64,000 nucleotides of DNA from NCBI RefSeq assembly GCF_024227435.1, contig NZ_CP100445.1, positions 2,353,369 to 2,417,368 of the forward strand. Reading direction: 5' to 3'. Each line of letters opens with the position of its first letter. Positions within the stretch are counted from its first letter, which is position 1. The notes beneath the pieces are model-generated. The model saw only the letters and a list, made by a program, of their open reading frames with translations, did not search any database and had not been told where the DNA came from. Source of the DNA: Natrinema caseinilyticum (GTDB taxonomy: Archaea > Halobacteriota > Halobacteria > Halobacteriales > Natrialbaceae). The position numbers were made by a program, and so were the translations under genes. Shown in pieces: positions 36,764 through 45,713 of the stretch.

Positions 36764-37036
36764 ACGATGTATTCGTTCCCCGTTACCCCATATAAATGTA
36801 TTGGTTAGCAGCGGAAATACGGGGGTTGCAGCGGTTCATTCGGCTGTTTCGAACACCGACTTCACCGGAAAGTATATGTTTGATGAGTGGGCGACACCGA
36901 TTTCGGACCCGGCCAATGGCAAAATCTGGCTCGCGCGCGCTTCTCCGGGGTTCGCGCGCACCTTCAGTGATCCAGTCGATCGTCGTTCGCCCCGTCGGGT
37001 CGACGGATTCGAGTGTCTCGGCCGCCCAGGTCGAAC
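36764..37036. other. Divergent promoter region
   Basis: No gene is seen in 273 bp. It holds the TATA box of the histone-fold gene (36789-36796, minus) and an AT-rich GAAAGTATATGTTTG at ~36870 on the plus strand. No other structure was recognised. Confidence 0.4.
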
Positions 37037-37795
37037 ATGCGCGAACTCCTCGAGGCCGTCGCCGACGGTTCGCTATCGCCGGCACAGGCCGAAGCCGAAC
37101 TCAACGGATACGTAACCGGTGATGCGGGCCGATTCGATGCGGCCCGTGAGCAACGCCGCGGGGTTCCGGAGGCGATTCTAGCCGAGGGCAAGTCGATCGA
37201 ACAGGTTATCGAACTCGCCGAGACTGCGCTCGAGACGACCGACCGCGCCTTGCTCACCCGGATATCACCTGCGCAGTTCGAGGCACTCGAGGCGTCCATC
37301 GACGAGACGGTCCCCGGTGCGACGATCGATCGGCGAGAAACGACGGTTCGGGTAACGATGCCCGATTACGAACCGCCGACGGTCGATGCGACGGTCGGGA
37401 TCGCCACCGGGGGAACGGTCGACGGTCCGGTCGCCGCCGAAGTCGAAGCAGTCTGTCTGGATGCTGGGGTGACTGTCGACCGGGTCGACGACATCGGAGT
37501 CGCTGCACTTTCCCGGACGATCGACCAGATCGACCGCCTTCGCGACGCGGACGTGTTGATCGTCGCCGCCGGCCGGGAGGGTGCGCTACCGACGGTCGTC
37601 GCCGGCCTCGTCGATACGCCGGTGATCGGCGTTCCGATCTCGAGCGGCTACGGGTACGGTGGCGACGGTCACGGCGCACTCGCCGGCATGCTCCAGTCCT
37701 GTACCGTTCTTTCGGTCGTCAACATCGATGCGGGGTTCGTCGCCGGCGCCCAGGCGGTCCTGATCGCCCGGGCGATCGACGCCGCTCGTGGCTAG
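37037..37795 (+). CDS. larB: LarB, nickel-pincer cofactor biosynthesis
   Basis: A 252-aa LarB protein. LarB carboxylates and hydrolyses nicotinic acid adenine dinucleotide, the first step to the nickel-pincer cofactor of lactate racemase and related epimerases. The C-terminal PurE-like domain is clear: VGIATGGTVDGPVAAEVEA, IVAAGREGALPTVVAGLVDT and the glycine-rich PISSGYGYGGDGHGALAGML. The N-terminus carries the short acidic helical domain usual in the family. No larC or larE lies nearby. The ATG at 37037 is preferred to 37013. Confidence 0.93.
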   Translation: MRELLEAVADGSLSPAQAEAELNGYVTGDAGRFDAAREQRRGVPEAILAEGKSIEQVIELAETALETTDRALLTRISPAQFEALEASIDETVPGATIDRRETTVRVTMPDYEPPTVDATVGIATGGTVDGPVAAEVEAVCLDAGVTVDRVDDIGVAALSRTIDQIDRLRDADVLIVAAGREGALPTVVAGLVDTPVIGVPISSGYGYGGDGHGALAGMLQSCTVLSVVNIDAGFVAGAQAVLIARAIDAARG

Positions 37796-37914
37796 CTGTC
37801 GTGCTTGTTTTCAGAAAAATACTTTCCACAATCGAAAACCCAAACAGCGTATGGAGAAAGTTACTTATCCAGCCGCCCAATAGATCGATATACCGGCTTC
37901 GGCCGGTGTGACCA

Positions 37915-38064
37915 ATGCCCAAGTGTGATCACTGCGGCGCGCACGTCTCCGAACGGTTCGCACGCGTCTTCGCCAACGAGTACGGTGAAATCCACGCGTG
38001 TATCAGTTGCTCAGCCAACGCTGGAATCGCGGAAGCCGCGAAAGAGCGCGCTCGCGGCACCTGA
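37915..38064 (+). CDS. 49-aa zinc-ribbon protein (DUF7563-like)
   Basis: A small protein reading [20 protein letters not shown], then [20 protein letters not shown] and a short basic tail. Two CxxC pairs (residues 4-7 and 29-32) form a zinc ribbon. Very similar short proteins are common in haloarchaea (recalled as DUF7563). A TATA-like CGATATACC at ~37887 supports the ATG at 37915. It may act in nucleic-acid or protein binding; the function is not known. Confidence 0.85.
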   Translation: MPKCDHCGAHVSERFARVFANEYGEIHACISCSANAGIAEAAKERARGT

Positions 38065-38137
38065 CGCACCACAACCGACAACCACGTGCCCCCGACGGAC
38101 GAGACGCTTTTTACGCATCCGTCCCCGTTTGCAGGCG

Positions 38138-38386
38138 ATGGCCGACCACATCGTCTACGTCCTCGAATGCGCCGACGGGTCGCTTTACACCGGCTACACG
38201 ACCGACCTCGAGCGACGCGTGGCCGAACACGACGCCGGCGACGGTGCGAAGTACACCCGCGGTCGAACGCCGGTGGAACTCCGATACCACGAGCGATTCC
38301 ACTCGAAGTCGGCCGCGATGTCGCGCGAATACGAAATCAAACAACTGAGCCGATCCCAGAAGGAGCGGCTCGTCGGCATGGAGTGA
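38138..38386 (+). CDS. GIY-YIG nuclease-domain protein (UPF0213 type)
   Basis: An 82-aa single GIY-YIG domain. It has [20 protein letters not shown] with the two-Tyr core, followed by [20 protein letters not shown] and the catalytic Glu in [11 protein letters not shown]. It belongs to the short YhbQ/UPF0213 group thought to act on DNA structures. The ATG at 38138 begins exactly at the domain; a longer frame upstream overlaps the zinc-ribbon gene. Confidence 0.9.
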   Translation: MADHIVYVLECADGSLYTGYTTDLERRVAEHDAGDGAKYTRGRTPVELRYHERFHSKSAAMSREYEIKQLSRSQKERLVGME

Positions 38387-38545
38387 GTGCGACCGAAACG
38401 CCACGCTCTCGGAGTGCCGGTCGCCGTGAGCGGGCCCGATTCGCAGGTAACGACCGGATTCGTACGTTCTGGCCCCGCTTCGTCTTCGCGTTCCCCGCTG
38501 TCCCGTGGCGAGTTCTATTATCTTCCGACCGTGTCCGAAAAATAG

Positions 38546-39550
38546 ATGTCCGCTGGGAGTGACGGTAGCAACGAGATGCAACTCGACGTCGTCGACGATC
38601 TCAAACAACCCGAGTACACCGGTGAGAATCGGTGTGAACCCTGTACCGTGTTGAACCTCCTTATCGTGGCGGTGATCGGTTCAGTCGTCGCGCGGAAGTC
38701 TCGACTCGGCGGCGCGGTCGCCGTTGGAGTCTCGATCGCGTTGATCTATCTCCGCGGCTATCTCGTCCCCGGAACGCCGACACTGACCAAGCGCTACCTT
38801 CCGCCTGAAGTCTTGCGCTGGTTCGGCAAGGAACCCGATCCTGCGGTGGCGAGCGGGCTCGGTTTCGACGATTCGACGGCAGCGCCCGACGCCGTCGAAC
38901 TGAGTCACGACCGTCTCGAGCCCGATCCGGACCCTCCCAGCGACGTGTCGACGGTCGACGACGTCGAGACCGCCGCTCCCGACGAGAAGAGCGATGGCGG
39001 GGCGAGTGCCGGCCGCGACGACACCGCGATCGTCGACCTCGAGTCGTTCTTCGTGGATCACGAGGTCCTCGAGCCGTGTTCCGACAGGGACGACCTCTGT
39101 CTCACCGACGATTTCGAGGGCGCCTGGCTCGACGAAATCGACCCGCTCGACGAATCTGGCGTCGACGTCACGGCGGCCGTCGACGCGTTCGGGTTCGACG
39201 CGGATCCCGACGACTTCGACCTCGAGACGCGCGACGAGGCCCGCGTCCTGCTTTCCGGTGCACGAGTGGCCGGCCGCTGGCCGTCTCGGGCTGCGTTGAT
39301 CGCAGACATCGCCTCAAGCCGGGTACTCGAGTCGTGGATCGACGACTGGAGCGCGTACGAACCCGAGACGAAAGGCGACGTCCTCAACAGTCTCCGGATG
39401 TTCCTCGAAATCTGCCCGTCCGGCGGCGACGTACAGATGGGCGAGGAAGTCGTCGAATCCTGCTGTACGTCCCACGAGGTCGTCGCGGTCACCTGTGAAG
39501 AGACCGGCGAACGACTCTTCGAACAGCGCCTCGTCGACGGCGATGTCTGA
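38546..39550 (+). CDS. Conserved haloarchaeal membrane-anchored hypothetical protein
   Basis: A 334-aa protein. A CEPC pair (~32-35) leads into two N-terminal hydrophobic segments (VLNLLIVAVIGSVVA, GAVAVGVSIALIYLRGYLV). These are followed by a conserved PGTPTLTKRYLPPEVLRWFG stretch. A disordered acidic region follows, then a folded C-terminal domain with CSDRDDLCL and a paired-Cys ESCCTSHEVVAV. No enzymatic motif. It probably lies at the membrane with its bulk in the cytoplasm. Confidence 0.65.
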   Translation: MSAGSDGSNEMQLDVVDDLKQPEYTGENRCEPCTVLNLLIVAVIGSVVARKSRLGGAVAVGVSIALIYLRGYLVPGTPTLTKRYLPPEVLRWFGKEPDPAVASGLGFDDSTAAPDAVELSHDRLEPDPDPPSDVSTVDDVETAAPDEKSDGGASAGRDDTAIVDLESFFVDHEVLEPCSDRDDLCLTDDFEGAWLDEIDPLDESGVDVTAAVDAFGFDADPDDFDLETRDEARVLLSGARVAGRWPSRAALIADIASSRVLESWIDDWSAYEPETKGDVLNSLRMFLEICPSGGDVQMGEEVVESCCTSHEVVAVTCEETGERLFEQRLVDGDV

Positions 39551-39691
39551 TCGAGTCGTCGATTGCGGCTGACGACGATCCGGTCGGAGCGGGCGTTCGG
39601 GGTTCGTTCGGGGCGGCTCCGGGATCGTTTCGGCACGGGCTCGCTCGAGGGGCCCATCGCTTTTTTCGCATCGGCTAGCAACCACAGGAGC

Positions 39692-41080
39692 ATGGAGACG
39701 ATCAGTTTCGGCACCGACGGCTGGCGGGCGACGCTCGAGGAATTTACGACCCCACGGGTTCGGATGGTGGGGCAAGCGGTCGCGACGTATCTCGCGGACG
39801 AGGACGCCGCCGGGCCGGTCGCGATCGGGTACGACGCCCGCGAAACGTCGCGGGGGTTCGCCGAGGAGTTAACGCGCGTGTTGTGCGCGAACGGCGTCGA
39901 CGTGTTGCTTTCGGATCGGGATCGGCCAACGCCGCTGATCGCCCACGCCATCGTCGATCGCGACCTCGCCGGCGGACTGGTGATCACCGCCTCACACAAC
40001 CCGCCCGAGTACAACGGCGTCAAATTCATTCCCCACGACGGTGCACCGGCGCTTCCCGCCGTCACCGACGCCATCGCCGAGCGCCTCGCCGAACCTCGGC
40101 CACATCCCGAAGACGAGCACGGGACCGCCCGGGAGGTCGACTTCGCCGGATCACACGCCGACGCCACCCTCGAACTCGTCGCGGAGATCACCGGCAGCGC
40201 CGACCTCTCGGGGCTGACCGTCGCCTACGACGCCATGCACGGCAGCGGTCGCGGGACCACCGACGCCGTCCTCGAGCACGCCGGTGCCGCCGTGGAGTGC
40301 CTGCGCTGTGACCGCGACCCGGAGTTCGGCGGCGGCTCCCCCGAACCGGCGGCCGAGAACCTCGAGGAACTGATCGCGACGGTCGCGGACGACGACGTCG
40401 ACCTCGGAATCGCGAACGACGGCGACGCCGACCGTATCGCGATCGTCACGCCCGACCGCGGCTACCTCGACGAGAACCTGTTCTTCGCGGCGCTGTACGA
40501 CTACCTGCTCGAGGGCGACTCGGGCGCGGCCGTCCGATCCGTCTCGACCACGTACCTGATCGACCGGGTCGCCGAGGCCCACGACGAGACCGTCCACGAG
40601 GTGCCGGTCGGGTTCAAGTGGGTCGCCGAGGCGATGGCCGAGCGCGACGCGCTGATCGGCGGCGAGGAATCGGGCGGCTTCACCGTCCGGGGCCACGTTC
40701 GCGAGAAGGACGGGGTTCTGATGGCGCTGCTCGCGGGCGCGATGCACGCCGCGGAACCGCTGGACGAGCGCGTCGACCGACTGCTCGAGGCACACGGTAC
40801 CGTCGTCCAGGACAAGATCAGCGTGGACTGCCCCGACGACGAGAAATCGCGGGTGCTGTCGGCCCTCGAGGACGAGATTCCCGAGACCGTGGCCGGAACG
40901 ACGGTCGAGGACGTCAACACTGCCGACGGGTTCAAACTGCTGCTGGCCGACGGCTCGTGGCTGCTCGTCCGTCCCAGCGGAACCGAGCCCGTGCTGCGGG
41001 TCTACGCCGAGGCCGAAGACGAGGACCGGGTTCGAGAACTGCTCGAGGCGGGCAGGCAATTGCTCGAGTCGCTGGTGTGA
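39692..41080 (+). CDS. Phosphohexomutase (phosphoglucosamine/phosphomannomutase)
   Basis: A 462-aa alpha-D-phosphohexomutase. The active serine is in VITASHNPPEYNGVKF (~98-113). The metal loop is ANDGDADRIAIV, the sugar loop GGEESGGF, and the phosphate loop RPSGTEPVLRVY near the end. Such archaeal enzymes act on glucosamine, mannose or glucose phosphates for cell-surface glycans. A GGAG sits a few bases before the ATG at 39692. A 29-bp piece of the phosphate-loop coding sequence is repeated at 42855, beyond the toxin-antitoxin genes. Confidence 0.92.
   Translation: METISFGTDGWRATLEEFTTPRVRMVGQAVATYLADEDAAGPVAIGYDARETSRGFAEELTRVLCANGVDVLLSDRDRPTPLIAHAIVDRDLAGGLVITASHNPPEYNGVKFIPHDGAPALPAVTDAIAERLAEPRPHPEDEHGTAREVDFAGSHADATLELVAEITGSADLSGLTVAYDAMHGSGRGTTDAVLEHAGAAVECLRCDRDPEFGGGSPEPAAENLEELIATVADDDVDLGIANDGDADRIAIVTPDRGYLDENLFFAALYDYLLEGDSGAAVRSVSTTYLIDRVAEAHDETVHEVPVGFKWVAEAMAERDALIGGEESGGFTVRGHVREKDGVLMALLAGAMHAAEPLDERVDRLLEAHGTVVQDKISVDCPDDEKSRVLSALEDEIPETVAGTTVEDVNTADGFKLLLADGSWLLVRPSGTEPVLRVYAEAEDEDRVRELLEAGRQLLESLV
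40968..40996 (+). repeat. 29-bp direct repeat, copy 1 (inside phosphohexomutase)
   Basis: The 29 bp at 40968-40996, coding for the RPSGTEPVL loop, recur exactly at 42855-42883. The two copies bracket the AbiE-like gene pair. Confidence 0.9.
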
Positions 41081-41272
41081 GCGTCCGGACGCCGAGGCCG
41101 CCTACTGGTTTCTCGATGGGCCCTCGAGCCCGTGTCGACGCGTCAGCGGTGAAGCGTCACTTCTCCCAGTTCGTGGCGACCAACGATTTCCGAGAGTCAG
41201 ATTCGACTCTGGCATCGAGTAGCGTAGTCGAGTAAGATTTTTATCTATTACTGTATTATTGGTAACTATCAG

Positions 41273-41947
41273 ATGTACGAGGTACTTGACGAAACGGCGG
41301 CACAGGTCGTCCTCGCTATCGAACGTGGTGACTCAATCCGCCGTATCGCACAGCGCCTCCAGACGCCGTATGAGACTGTGAGACAAGCCGTCAATCGACT
41401 CGAAGAAGCGGGGTACATCCGCTATGACGACGGCCTCTCAACCGTCGACGACCGCGTGAGGGACGCTGCGCGTGATCTCGTTGCTGCCAGCGCCAGGGTG
41501 AATCCTCCTACCATCGAAGAAGCGTATATCATTCCCCAGTTCGGTGACTGGCCGTTTGCATTCACACGGATCGACGCGGTCTACGTGTGGACTCAGGGCG
41601 GCTACCAGGTCGGTCGTCACCCCGAAGACTATCCACTGTTCATTGCAGTCCGCGAGCGGGACGTCGACGCGTGGGAGGCGTTTTTCGAGTCGTTCGACCT
41701 CCCCACCGCCTTCGAACGCCAGCCCGAAAATGAGCTAGCAGGCCGACTGCAGATCGTGCTCGACCCTCGACCATCACTCGAAATCGACCACATCGAAGGC
41801 TATCCGGTCATACAACGGGCGGAAACGATCGAGTATATGCACGAGAACTACGCTCAGTTCCAGTCGGCTCTCGCGATGCTTGACCGGATGTACGAAGACC
41901 TCGACCTCGGTGTCGCTTATCGGGAGACCGAGCGTGTCCGATCGTGA
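41273..41947 (+). CDS. HTH protein, AbiEi-like putative antitoxin
   Basis: A 224-aa protein with an N-terminal winged helix-turn-helix: MYEVLDETAAQVVLAIERGD, then IRRIAQRLQTPYETVRQAVN (~22-41). The rest is an alpha-beta domain (YIIPQFGDWPFAFTRIDAVY). Its GTG-started neighbour overlaps its stop (41944), and that neighbour encodes an AbiEii-like nucleotidyltransferase. The arrangement (HTH protein upstream, NTase downstream, overlapping) is that of AbiE-type toxin-antitoxin modules. A TATA-like TTTTTATCTATTA at ~41239 drives it. The antitoxin role is inferred. Confidence 0.7.
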   Translation: MYEVLDETAAQVVLAIERGDSIRRIAQRLQTPYETVRQAVNRLEEAGYIRYDDGLSTVDDRVRDAARDLVAASARVNPPTIEEAYIIPQFGDWPFAFTRIDAVYVWTQGGYQVGRHPEDYPLFIAVRERDVDAWEAFFESFDLPTAFERQPENELAGRLQIVLDPRPSLEIDHIEGYPVIQRAETIEYMHENYAQFQSALAMLDRMYEDLDLGVAYRETERVRS

Positions 41948-42639
41948 GTTTTCACAACCGGAGTGACGCGCTCATCGAACTTCTCGAGGAACTCGCACAA
42001 AATGACCACGAGTACGTCCTTGTCGGCGGCTATGCTGTGTCTGCGTTCAACGCACGTTTTTCGACGGATCTCGACATCGTCGTTGCACCAAACACGAAAG
42101 AGGAGTTCGTCGAATTTCTCGAGGCCCGTGGGTTCGTGAAAACGGGCAGTCACGCCAAGCAGTGGTTCTACGATACGGAAGTACTCGAGTATGAGAAGCG
42201 GCTTGCTCCGCAGCAACCGATCGGCTTCGATTTGCTGGTAAACGGTCTCGGCTGTCGTCAGACCGAGGCTCAATGGTCATTCGACTACCTATACGACCAC
42301 AGTCGGGAACAGAAAGTAAGCGGAGGGACGGTAACGTCGACTGCTAGAGTCATCGACGGGGCAGTTCTCGTGGCTGCAAAGCTCCATAGCGGTCGCGAGA
42401 CGGATCTTCGAGACGTCCTGGCGGTCGCTGAAGAGATTGACCTAGAAACTGTCACACCCCACCTCCGGCGGGGCGACGAGGGTGCCCTTCGCGCGCAACT
42501 CGAACGTGGACTGGAGATTATAGAGAGCGAGGAACTCAAGCACGGGTATCGGAGTGATTTCGGGGCGTCGACTGTCTCGACGGAGACCGTTCGGAGCCTC
42601 CAAAAGTATCTTTCCACGCACGTAGGTGAACTAGGCTGA
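41944..42639 (+). CDS. Nucleotidyltransferase, AbiEii-like putative toxin
   Basis: A 231-aa protein of the minimal nucleotidyltransferase superfamily. The core reads EYVLVGGYAVSAFNARFSTD, then LDIVV, i.e. the GG ... D-x-D pattern of AbiEii/COG-type NTases with metal-binding Asps ~42-44. A helical C-terminus follows. It would transfer a nucleotide to tRNA or protein, halting growth during phage infection or stress (family knowledge). It starts at a GTG overlapping the upstream stop. It lies in a stretch flanked by a 29-bp direct repeat, suggesting acquisition. Confidence 0.75.
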   Translation: MSFHNRSDALIELLEELAQNDHEYVLVGGYAVSAFNARFSTDLDIVVAPNTKEEFVEFLEARGFVKTGSHAKQWFYDTEVLEYEKRLAPQQPIGFDLLVNGLGCRQTEAQWSFDYLYDHSREQKVSGGTVTSTARVIDGAVLVAAKLHSGRETDLRDVLAVAEEIDLETVTPHLRRGDEGALRAQLERGLEIIESEELKHGYRSDFGASTVSTETVRSLQKYLSTHVGELG

Positions 42640-43098
42640 CAGCATGCTGTTAGCCTAATTAGAACAGTTAAAGAAGCAACCGAGATCGGACCGTGGACAT
42701 TCAACTTCAGCTGTAACTTCATTACTCTGTAGCACTCTGGGATCGCCAGAACGCGCGCCAACGGAATTATTCGACCTCCGGCGGCGCACTAACTCGACTG
42801 AGTCTCGACCTTGGCTCCCGATCAACTGGCTGCTATTTCTGTATCCGACTCCTCTCCGTCCCAGCGGAACCGAGCCCGTGCTGGTCTTCGATCTGGTCGC
42901 TCTGCTCGGTGACGCGTAGTTACCGTGTAGTGCGTCAAGTTCTCATTTCTGGAGTCGACTCCCATTTTATATAGAGGAACGAGATCTCTGGTGATCAGAG
43001 TGGGTCTATTTCTCCATTATATTTTGCAAAGGTGTCTATATTGACACACCTAAGATAATGTGACAAGTTATTTAATATTGGTGAACAATTTAAGCGTG
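42640..43098. other. AT-richer intergenic stretch with the second 29-bp repeat
   Basis: No gene. It contains the second copy of the 29-bp phosphohexomutase segment (42855-42883). From ~42960 the DNA is clearly AT-richer than the rest of the window. A TATA-like TTTAATATT at 43070-43078 precedes the small gene at 43099. Confidence 0.6.
42855..42883 (+). repeat. 29-bp direct repeat, copy 2
   Basis: Exact copy of 40968-40996, 1,887 bp downstream. The flanking bases differ from the phosphohexomutase gene on both sides. Confidence 0.9.
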
Positions 43099-43287
43099 AT
43101 GAGCTCAGGGGAGTATAACGGAAAGATACGCGGTGAATCACTACAACGGTTTGCAATTGTTCTATCAATTACAGGGGGAATAATCTATTTTGAAGACCCA
43201 GTGGGCGGTCCTGGTCCGGCGTTGATCTGGGCGGGGGTAATTGTAAGTCTTATTGGAGTGGGAATGGTGTGGTTCGCGGGAGAATAG
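43099..43287 (+). CDS. Small two-TM membrane protein, AT-rich
   Basis: A 62-aa protein with an acidic start (MSSGEYNGKIRGESLQ) and two hydrophobic segments (RFAIVLSITGGIIYF, ALIWAGVIVSLIGVGMVWFAG). TATA box ~25 bp upstream of the ATG. Base composition is much lower in GC than its neighbours and codon choice is less biased, as for recently acquired genes. Function unknown. Confidence 0.6.
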   Translation: MSSGEYNGKIRGESLQRFAIVLSITGGIIYFEDPVGGPGPALIWAGVIVSLIGVGMVWFAGE

Positions 43288-43723
43288 GGCCGCAATCTCC
43301 TCTCTCCAGTATATGTAGTCGTAGTTCACCGCACTGCTTACGAATCTTCGCGCGTCGCTCGTGAGCGTCAGACTTGCTGATCCGGAGCTATCTCGACGGG
43401 CGTGGCAGCTAGCTGCCGATCGAGTCGTTGAGCATGCCGTCCGGCCTGAGAAAGTCGTCGACGACCTCGAGAGTGGATACTCTCGCTCGAATACCTCGAC
43501 CTGCCCGGATGGGCACGGAGAGAGATTGCCGCCGGGCAGGTGTGAACGAGATCGGTGGGTGCCTGTTGGGAGCTGTCGCGTCTCGGGGAACGCGACAACG
43601 AATATGTTCGGCATGGACGTTATCAATCTCTTCGCGATTCCGAGTGTGTTGGAATCGTCCGAAAGCAGTGTTCCCGTATTTGGTCCGCGTATCTCGAACT
43701 GCACCCGCGAGTATCTTGCCCCC
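43288..43723. other. Region without an intact gene
   Basis: Several overlapping frames exist on both strands, but none has family similarity, a promoter and a plausible haloarchaeal composition together. It is adjacent to a decayed gene and probably consists of gene remnants. Confidence 0.45.
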
Positions 43724-43979
43724 TCATCGCGTCTCCTCCTCGAGACCACCTTCTAACTCTTGGATTCGACGTTCTTGGGCTCCCAATACCGACACCAGAA
43801 CGGCACCGTCATCTCGTTTCGAATCCCTGCGGCATCCGCGAACTGCCGTGGCTCATCACACTACTGGTCGAACTCCTCCACTCCTCCTGATACTGTACTC
43901 GGAGCGCCCGCCGGAATGACTGCCAGCCTTCCTCGAGCCGACGCAGCTGATCGCGATACGTTGGAGTCGTCTCCCCCAT
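43724..43979 (-). pseudogene. Decayed small haloarchaeal gene (DUF8156-like)
   Basis: The start is intact: MGETTPTYRDQLRRLEEGWQ, then SFRRALRVQYQEEW, a pattern seen in a widespread family of ~90-aa haloarchaeal proteins (recalled as DUF8156). The middle (FADAAGIRNEM) lies in a second frame. The end (DDGAVLVSVLGAQERRIQEL, then EGGLEEETR and stop) is in a third. At least two frameshifts therefore inactivate it. Immediately upstream a frame ending in TAG just before the ATG (PITPGSIREGA) may be the tail of a lost partner gene. Confidence 0.7.
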
Positions 43980-44169
43980 CTATGCCCCCTCCCGAATCGA
44001 CCCTGGGGTAATCGGCCTCGGATACGCCGACTCAGGCGCCTCGAGTCTCTGCTTCCAGACGCGAACGTCGTTTGGCCCATTCCGTTGCCGACCGGGGAGA
44101 CCCACGACTCGAACTCCGTACGATGAAACGGGTACTATCGACGAAAGGACCGATAGTACCGTCGAGCCG

Positions 44170-44685
44170 TCAGTCGACCCGTTCCGCCGGAATCCCGGTG
44201 ACGGTCGCGCCGGCGTCGACGTCACGCGTAACGACCGAACCGGCGCCGACGGCCGCCCCCTCGCCGATCGTGATGTCGCCAAGCAGCGTCGCGTTGGCAC
44301 CCAGGTGTGCGCCGTCCTCGACCGTCGGATGGCGTTTGATCGGTTCGTTCACGTCACCGCCGAGCGTGACGCCGTGGTACATGTGGACGTCGTCGCCGAT
44401 TTCGGCCGTCTCACCGATGACGACGCCCATGCCGTGATCGATCGTCACTCGCCGCCCGATCTCGGCCGCCGGGTGGATCTCCACGCCCGTCAGGAGACGT
44501 ACGACGTGGGAAACCACCCGCGCGAACAGCCGAGCACCGCCGCCGACGTTCCAGCACCGGTGGGCGAGTCGGTGGGCCCAGACCGCGTGCAGTCCCGGAT
44601 AACAGCACGCCACCTCGAGTCGCCCCTTCGCGGCGGGATCGCGCTCGCGCATCGCCCGTACGTCCTCGCGGATCCGTCTAAGCAT
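44170..44685 (-). CDS. cysE: Serine O-acetyltransferase
   Basis: A 171-aa enzyme acetylating L-serine for cysteine synthesis. A short helical N-terminus (MLRRIREDVRAMRERDPAAK) is followed by a left-handed beta-helix of hexapeptide repeats: GVEIHPAAEIGRRVTIDHGM, VVIGETAEIGDDVHMYHGV and HPTVEDGAHLGANATLLGDI. The catalytic His is in DHGMG, and TLGG is conserved. It is shorter than bacterial CysE (missing the N-terminal domain), as in other archaeal/short bacterial forms. Confidence 0.93.
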   Translation of the reverse strand: MLRRIREDVRAMRERDPAAKGRLEVACCYPGLHAVWAHRLAHRCWNVGGGARLFARVVSHVVRLLTGVEIHPAAEIGRRVTIDHGMGVVIGETAEIGDDVHMYHGVTLGGDVNEPIKRHPTVEDGAHLGANATLLGDITIGEGAAVGAGSVVTRDVDAGATVTGIPAERVD

Positions 44686-44910
44686 CGTCCCGATCGCCCT
44701 CGGCCGCCCCTGCCAGCACGGTTTCGTTGCGGCGCTCGCGTGAGAGCCACGGCACCCCAGCCGACCGACGACACCGGCTCACGGCGCGACGAGATCGGTT
44801 CCTGTCGACACACGCGACTGAGCCGCTGCGTAGCATACCCGAACGTAGCGGTGGAACCGGGTAAAACGATTCGTTCCGCCGCGCTCGCACGTTCCGTTCG
44901 CGTTCCCCGC

Positions 44911-45579
44911 TCACTGCCCCCGAGCCAGCCGCGTTCCGATTCGATCGGGGAGTCCGGCCTCGTCGACCGCCGCCTGAACGGCCTCGACGTCGTACTCGAC
45001 GCGATGGGTTTCGACGGTCAGCGCCTCGAGATCGACGACCGCGTACCCCGCCCGCGGATCCCCGTCGCGGGGCTGGCCGACGCTGCCCGGGTTGACGACG
45101 ATCCCCTCCGCGAACTGCTCTGCGCCCTGTACGTGGGTGTGGCCGAGCACCAGCGCGTCCTCGTCGCCGAGCAATCGAGGGGAAAAGTCACTCGGGTACG
45201 TGTATCGCGTGTACCGGTCGGGATCGTCCGGATGCCCGTGAACGAGTTTCACCCGCCCGTCGCACTCGAGGCGTTCGGTCGGCAGCGAGGCCACCCACTC
45301 GAGTTGCTCGTCCGAAAGGCTCTCTTTGGCGTGTTCGACGCCGGCGCGGGCCATCCCGTTGAACCGAAAGGCGGCCCCCTCGACGACCGCGGCGTCGTGG
45401 TTCCCCATCACCGTCGGGACGTCCCGCTCCCGGAGCGCGTCGACGCAGTCGGCCGGCCACGGGTTGTAGCCGACCACGTCGCCCGCACAGAGCACCGCTT
45501 CGACCGATGGCATCGCCTCGAGAACGGCCTCGAGAGCGACCCTGTTGCCGTGGACGTCCGAAATGAGTCCGACCCTCAT
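44911..45579 (-). CDS. Metallophosphoesterase (YfcE/MJ0936-like)
   Basis: A 222-aa calcineurin-like phosphoesterase with the full metal set: ISDVHGN (~6-12), CAGDVVGYN, VMGNHDAA, LVHGHPD and LGHTHVQ. Family members are phosphodiesterases with Mn/Ni preference. The natural substrate is unknown. Start MRVGLISDV is canonical. It faces the methyltransferase at 45714. Confidence 0.9.
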   Translation of the reverse strand: MRVGLISDVHGNRVALEAVLEAMPSVEAVLCAGDVVGYNPWPADCVDALRERDVPTVMGNHDAAVVEGAAFRFNGMARAGVEHAKESLSDEQLEWVASLPTERLECDGRVKLVHGHPDDPDRYTRYTYPSDFSPRLLGDEDALVLGHTHVQGAEQFAEGIVVNPGSVGQPRDGDPRAGYAVVDLEALTVETHRVEYDVEAVQAAVDEAGLPDRIGTRLARGQ

Positions 45580-45713
45580 GGTCGTGATAACAGACGCGAG
45601 GGATTTGTAGGTTGTCCGCCGCAGTCCTCGGAGTACCCCACGGACGGTGCTCCCGATAGGTATTCGGTCCTCCCCGACGAGGCCGTACTCGACGAGACAA
45701 CTGAGTCACGGAT

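Noticed and set aside
43361-43756. 131-aa plus-strand frame
   Set aside because: Overlaps the decayed minus-strand gene, composition is not haloarchaeal-like, and no motif could be recognised.
44686-44910. A gene between cysE and the phosphoesterase
   Set aside because: The minus-strand frame is Arg/Ser-rich and runs into cysE without a family match; it is more likely the cysE promoter region.
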